From: JACPUW01 sp049115495
GTDB lineage: Bacteria > Bacteroidota > Bacteroidia > CAILMK01 > JACPUW01
DNA: 64,000 nucleotides
NCBI GenBank assembly: GCA_049115495.1
Contig: JAGDZV010000003.1
Location: 186,001 to 250,000, forward strand
Direction: 5' to 3'
Positions 7,279 through 15,987 of this stretch are shown here, piece after piece. Both the position numbers and the translations under genes were made by a program. The stretch's first letter is position 1, and each line of letters begins with the position of its first letter. The notes beneath the pieces are model-generated. The model did not search any database. It was not told the DNA's origin and saw only the letters and a program-made list of their open reading frames with translations.

Positions 7279-9399
7279 ATGAAATTCATAAAAAGCCGAA
7301 TACTTAAAAAGTTTACTCTTTGGGTATTCGGCTTTTTTATTGTTTTCACTTTAAGTGTTTTGGGCTACTTAAAATACTTGATTCATCAAGTTGAAAATGA
7401 GAAATATGGGACTTTTCACGATTTTGATAAGCTCTTTATACAAGGAGAACCAAAGGCTAGTTTTGTTTATACTGCCGACAGCGTGGAGTTAGGAAGATTC
7501 TTTACTGAAAACAGGATAAATGTTAAGTATGAAGATTTAAGCCCTGAGTTGGTGAAGACCTTAATCGCTGTTGAAGATCCAAGGTATAATAAATACAATG
7601 CCTTTGATTTTTGGGGCTTCATTAAGATTAACATGGCGTCATTATTTAATACTACAACTGAATTTGACGCGGGCATGGCTTGGAATATGGGTAATGCCAG
7701 TTATTTGTTTTATGAAAAGAACAGCAAGTCTACGGGAATAATTCTTCGTCATTTAGAACAATTTGTAATATCTAAAAAGCTTTTAGAGCATTTCGGGAAG
7801 AAACAATTATTGGCCAACTATTTGAATATGAAAGAGTTTTTGTATAATTCTCATGGAATTCATGCGGCCGCAAAAACTTATTTCAATAAAACCCCTAAAG
7901 AGTTAGGCTGGAATGAAAGTGCCGTTTTAGTTGGTATGCTAAAGGCGCCTTATTTATTCAATCCTAGAATAAACCCTGAAAACGCAGCGCAAAGAAAACT
8001 CGTGGTTTTAAACATGCTTAAAAATCGCGGTGATATAACTGATTATCAGTTTGATTCACTGAGTGTTTTGCCAATTGAGTTGGAATTTGCTATTCGTGAA
8101 AAAGAAAAACCCTTTGCCGGACATTTTAGAAATCAAGTCAGATTATTGGCCACGAAATGGTGCGATGAAAACGGTTATAATCTTTACAAAGATGGAATAA
8201 CCATTTACACGACACTAGATTCAAGAATCCAGAGATATGCTGAAAAAGCAGCAAGGGAGCACATGGCTTACATTCAAAAAAACTTCAATGAACATTGGGC
8301 TAATAGAGACAAACCGTGGCTTGAAGATGAAAACATCAATGCTCAAATTAAGTATAGTTCAAGATTTAACATGCTCCACAAAAGATTAAGTAGAAAGAAA
8401 GGCGCCACCCCAAGTTTTGAAAGTGTAATTGAAATGTTCGAAAAAATTGAACCGCGCAAAATGAAAGTTTTGGGAGCGTATGGTGAAGTTGATACTACTT
8501 TAAGTCCATTAGACAGCTTTAAGCACTATTTGGCCAAACAGCACAGTAGTGTATTGGTTATGAATTCAAAAGCTGGAGATATAAAGGCATGGGTCGGCGA
8601 TATTAATCATGAGCATTTTCCTTATGATCAAGTTTTGGCTCAAGGAAAACAAATGGGAACATCAATTAAACCATTAAATTATTTATCGGCAATTGAAGGT
8701 GGACATTCTCCTTGTTTAGATATCGAAGGGCTTATTTATATGCCATTAATTCAATTTATGAGTATTAGGCCTTCAATTGCAGTTGAACCTAAAAAATACG
8801 CAGATTCTACTTTGGTTTACAAATACATGATTGACTTAAAATTGATTGATAGTTCAGAACAAAAAATTGCTAGCCAATCCATTCATTATGGTCTTAATGA
8901 AGGCAGTCTATACAATTTCACAAAGGCTACTAATACTTTTAACAATGGTGGTAAAATGGTAACTCCGAGTATTATAAGCTCAATATTTCTTGGTGATTCT
9001 CTTCTCTATTACAATCAAGATGAATCCACATTTGTGTTTAATCAAGAGCAAGCCCAAAATGTGCATGCCTATCTAAAAAATGTAGTTAACAGAGGTACTG
9101 GTATGCGATTGCGATCTTCAAGTTTCTATAGCATTAGAACTCCAATTGCAGGTTTTCAAGGATCAACACAAAACGGAAATGATAATTGGTATTTTGGCTT
9201 TACGCCTGATTTAACTATAGGTATTTGGGCGGGTTCTAATAATAGAAAGGTTGCTTTTAGAGATATGAGGTTTGGTTCAGGCGCTAGAATGTGTATGCCA
9301 ATATTTGGCGAATTGATAATCTCAATAAATGCAGATTCAACAATTGAAAAGTCTGAAGATTGGTTTGAATATAATAATATGACCATACATTGTGAATGA
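7279..9399 (+). CDS. PBP1A paralogue with lost catalytic motifs (probable pseudoenzyme)
   Basis: This 706-residue protein aligns with the upstream PBP1A from its transmembrane helix (about 11-31) to the C-terminus, including the stretches 'EFLYNS-GIHAA-KTYFNK' and 'FRDMRFG-GAR'. The enzymatic signatures are broken. The GT motif EDxxFxxHxG reads EDPRYNKYNAF (Glu99 kept, His and Gly lost), and the GGSTITQQLAKN motif is replaced. The transpeptidase SxxK reads TSIK (Thr461 where the nucleophilic Ser should be). The segment with the SxN motif is missing or shortened, and KTG has become FQG (626-628). The frame is open and the fold-forming regions are conserved, so it looks like a kept, non-enzymatic partner rather than a decaying gene. 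Whether Thr461 or Ser462 retains any activity cannot be told from sequence. Confidence 0.85.
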   Translation: MKFIKSRILKKFTLWVFGFFIVFTLSVLGYLKYLIHQVENEKYGTFHDFDKLFIQGEPKASFVYTADSVELGRFFTENRINVKYEDLSPELVKTLIAVEDPRYNKYNAFDFWGFIKINMASLFNTTTEFDAGMAWNMGNASYLFYEKNSKSTGIILRHLEQFVISKKLLEHFGKKQLLANYLNMKEFLYNSHGIHAAAKTYFNKTPKELGWNESAVLVGMLKAPYLFNPRINPENAAQRKLVVLNMLKNRGDITDYQFDSLSVLPIELEFAIREKEKPFAGHFRNQVRLLATKWCDENGYNLYKDGITIYTTLDSRIQRYAEKAAREHMAYIQKNFNEHWANRDKPWLEDENINAQIKYSSRFNMLHKRLSRKKGATPSFESVIEMFEKIEPRKMKVLGAYGEVDTTLSPLDSFKHYLAKQHSSVLVMNSKAGDIKAWVGDINHEHFPYDQVLAQGKQMGTSIKPLNYLSAIEGGHSPCLDIEGLIYMPLIQFMSIRPSIAVEPKKYADSTLVYKYMIDLKLIDSSEQKIASQSIHYGLNEGSLYNFTKATNTFNNGGKMVTPSIISSIFLGDSLLYYNQDESTFVFNQEQAQNVHAYLKNVVNRGTGMRLRSSSFYSIRTPIAGFQGSTQNGNDNWYFGFTPDLTIGIWAGSNNRKVAFRDMRFGSGARMCMPIFGELIISINADSTIEKSEDWFEYNNMTIHCE

Positions 9400-9426
9400 A
9401 ACTCCAGCTACACTGCGTACTAGATG

Positions 9427-9447
9427 TTTCGACGGGCTCAACCTGAC
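9427..9447. repeat. REP-like intergenic fragment (single copy here)
   Basis: The segment beginning TTTCGACGGGCTCAACCTG resembles short intergenic repeats often seen in Bacteroidota genomes. Only one copy lies in this window, so its repeat status rests on general recollection of such sequences and not on comparison within the window. It lies between the PBP-like gene and uvrC. Confidence 0.3.
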
Positions 9448-9546
9448 ATTTAGAAATCACCCACAAAGTTTAGGTCATCTAAAAAGTTAATCATTCCTTG
9501 GTTTTACCAATGTTACCAAAAGCCATTAATTTAACTTCGCGTGCCC

Positions 9547-11349
9547 ATGGCCTACCCTACTACACAAGTTGAAGAACAAGTTAAAAGCATACCTGAAAAC
9601 CCGGGTGTTTATCGCTATTACGACTCAGATAATGAGCTTCTTTACGTAGGTAAGGCAAAGAATCTTAAAAAGCGAGTTTCTTCTTATTTCACTAAGAATC
9701 AAACTGATTCTGCACGCATAAGGCTCATGGTAGCCAAGATTCGAAATATTGAGTTTTCTGTGGTAAACTCTGAGTTTGAAGCCCTTTTATTGGAAAACTC
9801 ATTGATCAAAAAGCTTCAGCCACGTTACAATATCAACTTAAAAGATGGCAAAACCTACCCTTTCATCACCATAAAAAAAGAAAGGTTTCCAAGGGTTTTC
9901 TCCATGCGAAATAGGGTTTTTGATGGTAGCGAATATTTTGGACCCTACTCCTCAGTTAGCCGCATGAAAATCATTATGGATGTTTTGCGCAAACTCTTTC
10001 CAATTAGAACCTGTAATTTCAACCTTACTGAAGACAACATCAATGCAGGCAAATTCAAAGTGTGCTTAGAATACCAATTGGGTTTGTGCAATGGCCCATG
10101 TGAAGGATTTGAAACTGAAGAGCACTACAACCAATCTATAAAGCAGATTCGACAAATTCTTAAAGGTAATTATCAGGTAGTAACACAGTATTTAAAGGAG
10201 CAGCTTGAGCAGAGTATTACAAATCTTGAATTTGAAAAAGCCGAAGAATGGAAAATCAAAGTTGACCTTTTGGAGAACTTTACCAATAAGTCAACAGTAG
10301 TAAACCCATTGATTCACAATGTAGATGTGTTTAATATATACACCTACAACCGCTACAGCTTTGTTAATTACCTAAAAGTTGTTCAAGGCACTATTATACA
10401 AACACATACGGTTGAATTTAAAAATAAGCTTGACGAAAGCGAAGAAGACCTTTTGTTGTACGCTCTCACCGATATTAGGGAGAAATTCAATAGCAACTCA
10501 AGAGAGATTTATCTGCCATTTGAAATTGATTTTGAAGCGGGCGATCTAAAATTCACCAATCCAAAAATTGGAGATAAAAAGAAACTTTTAGAGCTTTCTA
10601 GAAAAAATGCGGTAGCCTATGCTCAGCAAAAAATGAAAGCGATTGAGATCAAAAACCCGCAAAAGCGAACACTTGAGTTGATGGAGCGTATGAAGAATGA
10701 TTTGGGGCTAAAAAAGCAACCACATCATATTGAGTGTTTTGATAACTCAAACATGCAAGGCTCTTATCCAGTTAGTAGCTGTGTGGTGTTTAAAGGTGGA
10801 AAACCGAGCAAAGCTGATTATCGCATATTTAATGTAAAAACGGTTGATCAAATAGACGATTTCGCCACAATGGAAGAAGTGGTTTACCGCAGGTACAAAA
10901 GATTAAAAGAAGAAGCCCAACCCTTGCCCAACCTTATTGTAATTGATGGTGGAAAGGGGCAATTAAGTGCGGCTTTAAAAAGCTTAGATAAGCTTGATTT
11001 GATTGGGAAAATTGAAATTGTGGGTATCGCTAAAAGACTTGAAGAGATTTACAAACCAGGCGACCCCTACCCTTTGCATGTTGATAAAGCTTCAGACTCA
11101 TTAAAGGTTATTCAACATTTAAGGAATGAGGCTCACCGTTTTGCCATTACAGCTCATAGAAATCGCAGAAGCAAAGGCAGTTTTAAAACTGAGTTGCAAC
11201 AAATTGAAGGCATTGGAGAAAAAACAGCCAAGGAGCTGCTCTCTCATTTTAAGTCAATTAAAAAGATAAGGGAAGCTTCTGAAAAGCAAATTTCAGATTT
11301 AATTGGACCTTCAAAGGCCAAATTGGTTTATGGTTATTTTAAACCTTAG
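9547..11349 (+). CDS. uvrC: Excinuclease ABC subunit C
   Basis: The product carries the UvrC domains in order. An N-terminal GIY-YIG nuclease (NPGVYRYYDSDNELLYVGKA) comes first, followed by the region around residues 145-180 with conserved cysteines. Next come a UVR motif near residue 220, the RNase H-like UvrC nuclease domain (IECFDNSNMQG, later VIDGGKGQL) and C-terminal helix-hairpin-helix motifs (IEGIGEKTAKELL). Length of 600 residues is normal. It makes both incisions in nucleotide excision repair. The frame is open from a GTG at 9541, but the ATG at 9547 is preferred. Its last 11 bases overlap the 3' end of the convergent TRIC gene. Confidence 0.95.
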   Translation: MAYPTTQVEEQVKSIPENPGVYRYYDSDNELLYVGKAKNLKKRVSSYFTKNQTDSARIRLMVAKIRNIEFSVVNSEFEALLLENSLIKKLQPRYNINLKDGKTYPFITIKKERFPRVFSMRNRVFDGSEYFGPYSSVSRMKIIMDVLRKLFPIRTCNFNLTEDNINAGKFKVCLEYQLGLCNGPCEGFETEEHYNQSIKQIRQILKGNYQVVTQYLKEQLEQSITNLEFEKAEEWKIKVDLLENFTNKSTVVNPLIHNVDVFNIYTYNRYSFVNYLKVVQGTIIQTHTVEFKNKLDESEEDLLLYALTDIREKFNSNSREIYLPFEIDFEAGDLKFTNPKIGDKKKLLELSRKNAVAYAQQKMKAIEIKNPQKRTLELMERMKNDLGLKKQPHHIECFDNSNMQGSYPVSSCVVFKGGKPSKADYRIFNVKTVDQIDDFATMEEVVYRRYKRLKEEAQPLPNLIVIDGGKGQLSAALKSLDKLDLIGKIEIVGIAKRLEEIYKPGDPYPLHVDKASDSLKVIQHLRNEAHRFAITAHRNRRSKGSFKTELQQIEGIGEKTAKELLSHFKSIKKIREASEKQISDLIGPSKAKLVYGYFKP

Positions 11350-11953
11350 CCCCAAAAACGGGCAACCTCCACTTGTATTTAATGGCCAGTAGCCTAACCA
11401 CAATTATTACTACAAAACCTGATAGGGCGTTTATCAAATGCCATTCACTACCAATTTGCTCAAGGGCAATATAAACCAAGGCTCCGGCCAAACAACTTGT
11501 GGCGTATAATTCAGACCTGAAAATTAAAGGAATATCATTACAAACCACATCCCGAATCATACCACCCATAACGGCACTAGCCATACCAAGAAAAACGGCC
11601 ACCACCAAAGGAGCTTCAAGAGAAAGTGCCTTTTGTAAGCCCATAATTGTAAAGAGTGCAATCCCTAATGTATCAAATAAAAAAAAGGTTTTTCTAAGCC
11701 TAAGCAGTTGTTTTCTTAAAAACAAGCAAATGATGAATGCCGCTAATATAACCAGTGCGTAATTCGGGTCTTGAATCCAAATAAGCGGAAATTTCCCGAG
11801 TACTATATCTCTTACAGAACCGCCGCCAATAGCTGTAATAAACCCAATTACTAAGGCACCAAAAACATCAAGTTTCTTCTTTGACGCTGCCAAGGTGCCA
11901 CTTATGGCAAAAACAAAAGTTCCTAAAAGATCGAACGGATAAAGAAACTGCAT
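11339..11953 (-). CDS. TRIC-family (formerly UPF0126) cation channel protein
   Basis: The roughly 204-residue protein is made of two tandem repeats of three helices, each with a conserved glycine-rich signature: ITAIGGGSVRDIVLG in the first half and ASAVMGGMIRDVVCND in the second. This is typical of prokaryotic TRIC channels, which form trimers and conduct monovalent cations. The ATG at 11953 is preferred over an in-frame TTG two codons upstream. It is convergent with uvrC and overlaps its stop region by 11 bases. The physiological role in bacteria is not established for this family. Confidence 0.88.
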   Translation of the reverse strand: MQFLYPFDLLGTFVFAISGTLAASKKKLDVFGALVIGFITAIGGGSVRDIVLGKFPLIWIQDPNYALVILAAFIICLFLRKQLLRLRKTFFLFDTLGIALFTIMGLQKALSLEAPLVVAVFLGMASAVMGGMIRDVVCNDIPLIFRSELYATSCLAGALVYIALEQIGSEWHLINALSGFVVIIVVRLLAIKYKWRLPVFGAKV

Positions 11954-11977
11954 TTGCAAAGTTTAGGAAATTAAAGC

Positions 11978-12994
11978 CTAAACCACATTTACTTCAGGGT
12001 GAATATCTATGCCAAACTTCTTTTTAACTGATGATTGAATATCTAAGGCAAGGCTCCAAATTTCATTACCATTTGCATTGCCGTAATTAACCAAAACAAG
12101 TGCTTGCTTGGCATGAGAACCCGTTTCTCCTATTCTTTTGCCTTTCCAACCGCATTGCTCAATTAGCCAACCTGCCGCAAGCTTTGTTTTACCTTCTCCT
12201 GCGGGGTAAGCGGGCATTTTCGGGTGGTTTGCCTTAATGCTTTTAGCCAGAGCGCTGTCAACTATGGGGTTTTTGAAGAACGATCCTGAATTACCAATTT
12301 CTTTTGGATCGGGCAGTTTTGACTGTCTAATTTCAATAACCGCTTCTGACACATCTTTTATTGATGGATTTTCAATTCCCTTATTTTCTAAAACGCCAGA
12401 AATGGCGCCATAACTTGTATTTGTTTTATGACTAAACTTGGTAAGCTTAAATTCAACACTGGTAATAATATATTTATCTTTTAGCTTATGCTTAAATACA
12501 CTTTCTCTATAGCCAAAATTACAGGCCTTAGCGTCAAAATACTCGTAGCCACCAGTGCTTTTGTTAAAAGCTTTTAGCCTACTAAAAGTGTCTTTTATTT
12601 CAACACCATAAGCACCAATATTTTGCATAGGTGCTGCCCCTGTTGTACCCGGAATTAATGATAAATTTTCAATACCTCCAAAGTCATTTTTAATAGCCCA
12701 AATTACACAGTTGTGCCAAATCTCACCAGCTGCAAACTTTACAATTACATGTTTTGAGAGCGTATCAATTACTTCTTTTCCTTTGGTTGCAATTAGTACC
12801 ACCGCTCCATCAAAATCTTGGGTAAGTAACACATTGCTACCACCACCCAGCACCATGTGTTTCTCTTCAAAAACACCTAAATCTTCCAAGGCATGCAAAT
12901 CGCTTTCTTGCTCAACTATATATAATTTTTGAGCCTTTACATCTAAACCAAAAGTATTGTATGCCTTTAGCGAAGCGTTTGAAAACTTTTGCAT
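11978..12994 (-). CDS. murB: UDP-N-acetylmuramate dehydrogenase
   Basis: The 338-residue flavoenzyme matches type I MurB. It has an N-terminal FAD-binding domain (VLGGGSNVLL; IPGTTGAAPMQNIGAYG) and a C-terminal substrate domain. The catalytic Ser238 lies in GSFFKNP and the conserved Glu334 in HPEVNVV near the C-terminus. It reduces UDP-GlcNAc-enolpyruvate to UDP-MurNAc in the cytoplasm, the second committed step of peptidoglycan precursor synthesis. The ATG at 12994 gives the usual N-terminus (the NTFGLDV region). The leader is short, as often in this phylum. It ends 24 bases from the start of the TRIC gene, so the two may share a transcript. Confidence 0.95.
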   Translation of the reverse strand: MQKFSNASLKAYNTFGLDVKAQKLYIVEQESDLHALEDLGVFEEKHMVLGGGSNVLLTQDFDGAVVLIATKGKEVIDTLSKHVIVKFAAGEIWHNCVIWAIKNDFGGIENLSLIPGTTGAAPMQNIGAYGVEIKDTFSRLKAFNKSTGGYEYFDAKACNFGYRESVFKHKLKDKYIITSVEFKLTKFSHKTNTSYGAISGVLENKGIENPSIKDVSEAVIEIRQSKLPDPKEIGNSGSFFKNPIVDSALAKSIKANHPKMPAYPAGEGKTKLAAGWLIEQCGWKGKRIGETGSHAKQALVLVNYGNANGNEIWSLALDIQSSVKKKFGIDIHPEVNVV

Positions 12995-13068
12995 GTTACG
13001 AATTTAGCTTTAGACAATAGGCTTATAAAAACTTGATGTAAGCCAAGTGTGGAAAAGAGAATTTTAAC

Positions 13069-13626
13069 TTATTTACCAGCAGGATTTGGTAAGGCACTTC
13101 CTAATTTGGTGAAATTATATATTGATATTAGTGAGACAAGCCTGTAAAATGGAATTTCAAATTCATTTGCACTAAGGTGCGAAATTATTATTTGAGCTTG
13201 TGCTTGATTGTCTCGTTTCTCTGAGCTAAGCATATCGTTCCAAATCTTAATGAACTTTGTTTGCGAACTGCCTTTTGCTTTCATCATTTTCAAATAACAA
13301 GGAAAAAAAGAGAATAAATCCGGAAATTCGGGATCGCTATCAGGTATCGCAATCTTTTCTCCGTTAGCAAGTTTTGTATAAAGATTGTAATACGCCTTTC
13401 CACTATTATTTTCAAGAACTTTTGAAGTAATCAACAGCTGCTCATAGTTATCTAGTTTTTCAGAAAGGGCTACTTCATCGTTGGCTGTAACATCAATTAT
13501 ACATGAGAAAAGTTCGCTTTCAATTTTATGCTTTTCGCTGCTACAAGAAATTGTGAGTAAAAGCGAACCAAAACTAAAATATAAAAGATGTTTAATGACC
13601 AAAGGGTACAGTTTAGGCGTATTCAA
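13069..13626 (-). CDS. Hypothetical lipoprotein at the end of the redox operon
   Basis: I do not recognise this 185-residue protein. It has a hydrophobic N-terminal segment ending in a possible lipobox (LTISC) followed by a polar region, so it is probably an envelope lipoprotein. The rest looks alpha-helical with two cysteines (FSCII and FFPCY). The start appears to be TTG at 13626, with no ATG or GTG before the signal segment. The gap to the OB-fold gene upstream is only 18 bases on the same strand, so it is probably the last gene of that operon. No metal or heme motif is evident. Confidence 0.6.
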   Translation of the reverse strand: MNTPKLYPLVIKHLLYFSFGSLLLTISCSSEKHKIESELFSCIIDVTANDEVALSEKLDNYEQLLITSKVLENNSGKAYYNLYTKLANGEKIAIPDSDPEFPDLFSFFPCYLKMMKAKGSSQTKFIKIWNDMLSSEKRDNQAQAQIIISHLSANEFEIPFYRLVSLISIYNFTKLGSALPNPAGK

Positions 13627-13644
13627 ATCAAAAACAAATAGGTT

Positions 13645-14088
13645 TTAATCTTCATCATTTACAAAAAAACATTTAGTTAAAACCACGCCCATAATCATAT
13701 CGAATCCATCACATTTTCCTTTGAGTGTAACTTGATCGCCAATAGATAAAGCCTTGATTTTTTCCTCATTATTAGCAACAGCAGTACTGTCTAAAGTACA
13801 TGATATACCTTCCATTTCATCATTTAGTACAATAGTTGCTTCTGCTCCGTTTAAACTTACTTCAGCTATTGGTCCGTTAACTTGTATTACTTGGTTTCCA
13901 AACTTTAGGTTACCGGCGGCTTCGTCTGAGCTAAACTCGTTGTAAAAACTACTGGCAACCATGGTAAATGCCGGTGCTTCTTCTTCTATGTTTCGGTGTG
14001 GCTTATTAAACACATAGAACACTACAGAACCACCAACTAATATTCCTAAGCCAGCAAAAACAAGTAATATTTTAAGGGTCTTACTCAT
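13645..14088 (-). CDS. Membrane-anchored OB-fold (tRNA_anti-like) protein
   Basis: The 147-residue protein has an N-terminal transmembrane helix (about 5-28) and a small periplasmic beta domain. The pattern 'VIQVNGPIAEV...ATIVLNDEMEGISCTLD...IGDQVTLKGKC' fits the OB-fold 'tRNA_anti-like' family found in Bacteroidota envelope proteins. Despite the family name there is no reason to expect nucleic-acid binding outside the cytoplasm. Two cysteines in the C-terminal part (KGKCDGF and LTKCFF) could pair. It lies five bases from the YceI gene in a tightly packed operon of envelope redox proteins. Confidence 0.7.
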   Translation of the reverse strand: MSKTLKILLVFAGLGILVGGSVVFYVFNKPHRNIEEEAPAFTMVASSFYNEFSSDEAAGNLKFGNQVIQVNGPIAEVSLNGAEATIVLNDEMEGISCTLDSTAVANNEEKIKALSIGDQVTLKGKCDGFDMIMGVVLTKCFFVNDED

Positions 14089-14093
14089 GATTT

Positions 14094-14648
14094 TTATTTC
14101 TTGGTTTCAAAAGAAAATTCACAAGTAAGTGCTATTTCATCTTTTATGGCATGCGTGTAAGCTTTCTCTATTTTTACCTCATATGCCTTTAAAGAAACTA
14201 TAAATTCAATATTAGCGGTAATTACACCATCATTTACTGTGATTACCCCCTGCTGGGTAACCGCTTTTGTTACACCATGAATGTTTAAATCACCAGTAAT
14301 GTCAAATTTATATTCACCGTTTTTATCGTATGCTATATCATCATTATTAGTGATTTTTCCTTTAAAAGTTGATTTTGGAAACTTGTGAGACTCAATATAG
14401 TTTTCATTAAAATGCTCTTCTACCAAAGCTTCTTCAAAATCAAATGATCTTACTAAAAGCGAAACCACAACATCGCCAGTTTCAGTATTTAAAATACTAG
14501 CACAAGTCCTGTTTTCTGCTTCAATTGTAAAAGCTGGCGTTTCAGAGAAAATATCAATCTTTCCGGTTTTTGTAATGTACTTCTGGGCAAAGGCATTTGT
14601 AAGCATTGCCACAGTAAAAATTGCGATTAGTAATAGTTTAATTTTCAT
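14094..14648 (-). CDS. YceI-family periplasmic lipid-binding protein
   Basis: The 184-residue protein has a cleavable signal peptide (ends near NAFAQ, residue 21) and a single YceI-like beta-barrel: FTIEAENRTCASILNTETG, the ESHKFPKSTFKGKI stretch and GDLNIHGVTKAVTQQG are typical of the family. YceI barrels bind isoprenoid or other long lipids in the periplasm and often travel with cytochromes. Here the gene lies between a DUF5777 barrel and an OB-fold protein. A second YceI-like domain is encoded by the first gene of the operon, so two lipocalin-like carriers are made together. The ligand cannot be read from sequence. Confidence 0.85.
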   Translation of the reverse strand: MKIKLLLIAIFTVAMLTNAFAQKYITKTGKIDIFSETPAFTIEAENRTCASILNTETGDVVVSLLVRSFDFEEALVEEHFNENYIESHKFPKSTFKGKITNNDDIAYDKNGEYKFDITGDLNIHGVTKAVTQQGVITVNDGVITANIEFIVSLKAYEVKIEKAYTHAIKDEIALTCEFSFETKK

Positions 14649-14665
14649 GATTTTAGCTTTATAGA

Positions 14666-15595
14666 TTAGTGATGTTTTTTTGAAGGAATGGCAAAAACTC
14701 TTGACATATTAAAACCGAAATAAATACCACCATCGGTCCAATTACCTGTGGTTTCGGCTATTACGGCATCTTCTACCATAGGTTTTGTGTTAGTGAAGAA
14801 TAATTGAAAAACGTGTCCCCCGGTTTCAATATCAAACCCAATTGCCAGTGGATTGTAGTAAGTTACTCCGTTATCAGCGGTTCCGTTGTGTGAAGAAGTG
14901 TAGAAGTACTCCCACATAAAAGCGACTCTATTTACAAACTTATATCTGCCGCCAAACCCTAAAGCATAAACATCGTTTTGCTCGCCATAAGCAACATAAT
15001 TTCGGTGTACATATGTTGGAGACAGCTGAATTGTTAGTGCTTCAGTAAACTTGCGAGCTATAAGTAATTGATGAGCATAGCCCATCCTTAATCTGTTGGT
15101 TACAAAGTCAGCATCTCTAATATCAGGTAGGTCTAAAAAACCGCGTTGAGTCTTATAAGAAACATTGGTATAATAAGAAACAGAAACAGGCATTGTAACT
15201 CTACCTGTTGATTGCCTAAGCAGAGTAAATTTTGAAGATAGGTCGTAAACTTTTTTGTTGGTACCTCTTCTAAGGCCAATCATTATGTTATCAGTTAGTC
15301 CATACTCAAAAGAGAAGTTTATAATAGCATTATCTAAGCCCCAAAGCGCATAGCCACCTTCATTAATTTGACCAAAACGGTGGTTAATTCTAAAATCTAA
15401 TTGCCGGTGTTGCATTCGCTCAATAGAGTGTCCGTTTATAATCCTTGTTGATTTAAAGCTATAAGCCGTGTAGTAGATTGGCTCTTCTAGCTCGCCTTCT
15501 AGCTCAGCCAACAAATCGTCTTCTTCTTGTGCCCAAATCGAGTTTGAAAAAGCAAGCGCTAGGCACAGTAATATGAGTTTTGTAATCTTTTTCAT
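14666..15595 (-). CDS. DUF5777-family outer-membrane beta-barrel protein
   Basis: The 309-residue protein begins with a signal peptide (ends near IWAQ, residue 22) and an acidic segment. It continues as an alternating-hydrophobicity beta-barrel that matches DUF5777 proteins ('RIINGHSIERMQHRQLDFRINHRFG' region, 'DNAIINFSFEYGLTDNIMIGLRRG'). Such proteins are found beside YceI proteins and CX4CH cytochromes in Bacteroidota. The barrel is probably in the outer membrane. Whether it is a pore or a docking protein is unknown. The gene is three bases from the upstream cytochrome-like gene, so co-translation is likely. Confidence 0.8.
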   Translation of the reverse strand: MKKITKLILLCLALAFSNSIWAQEEDDLLAELEGELEEPIYYTAYSFKSTRIINGHSIERMQHRQLDFRINHRFGQINEGGYALWGLDNAIINFSFEYGLTDNIMIGLRRGTNKKVYDLSSKFTLLRQSTGRVTMPVSVSYYTNVSYKTQRGFLDLPDIRDADFVTNRLRMGYAHQLLIARKFTEALTIQLSPTYVHRNYVAYGEQNDVYALGFGGRYKFVNRVAFMWEYFYTSSHNGTADNGVTYYNPLAIGFDIETGGHVFQLFFTNTKPMVEDAVIAETTGNWTDGGIYFGFNMSRVFAIPSKKHH

Positions 15596-15597
15596 TT

Positions 15598-15984
15598 TTA
15601 ATTGTTTTTTGCGCCCTCAGTAATCCAAACTAAAACTAGGTTGGTTTGTGAAGGTGGTAAAATACCTGTTGTAGGCATTGGTTTTTGCGCATCTATCATT
15701 CTCTTGTATAGTATGCTCTCTTCAGGTGCCAGGGTATCAACCATATCAAGAGCAATTATGCTTTCAAAACCATTTTCAATTGAAAGATCTGGGGGAATTC
15801 CACCACTTGGATGACAACCAGACATATTGCAGCTCTCATTCCAAATGGGCAAAATATCAAATTCGTAACTCACGTCACTTACGTCGCTGCCATCAAATGG
15901 CTCTCCTTCTTCCCATGTACAAGAAGCGAACGCAAATAAGAATAAGGCACAAATTGTAAGTATTCTAATTGGTTTAACTTTCAT
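15598..15984 (-). CDS. Small CX4CH cytochrome-like lipoprotein
   Basis: The 128-residue lipoprotein has a lipobox cysteine at residue 22 (FASC). Its single motif 'SCNMSGCH' has Cys52, Cys57 and His58, a CX4CH variant of the c-heme site (CX2CH is usual). A 'KPMPTTG' segment near residue 99 is placed as a distal methionine ligand would be. The lead-in 'FDILPIWNESC' matches Bacteroidota cytochrome-like domains. If heme is attached it would carry electrons at the periplasmic face of an outer or inner membrane. It lies between a heme-b-like/CX4CH protein and the DUF5777 barrel. Confidence 0.7.
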   Translation of the reverse strand: MKVKPIRILTICALFLFAFASCTWEEGEPFDGSDVSDVSYEFDILPIWNESCNMSGCHPSGGIPPDLSIENGFESIIALDMVDTLAPEESILYKRMIDAQKPMPTTGILPPSQTNLVLVWITEGAKNN

Positions 15985-15987
15985 TAC

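Noticed and set aside
9400..9540. Possible tRNA or small gene between the PBP-like gene and uvrC
   Set aside because: No cloverleaf and no frame with coding character were found. Only a REP-like fragment is present.
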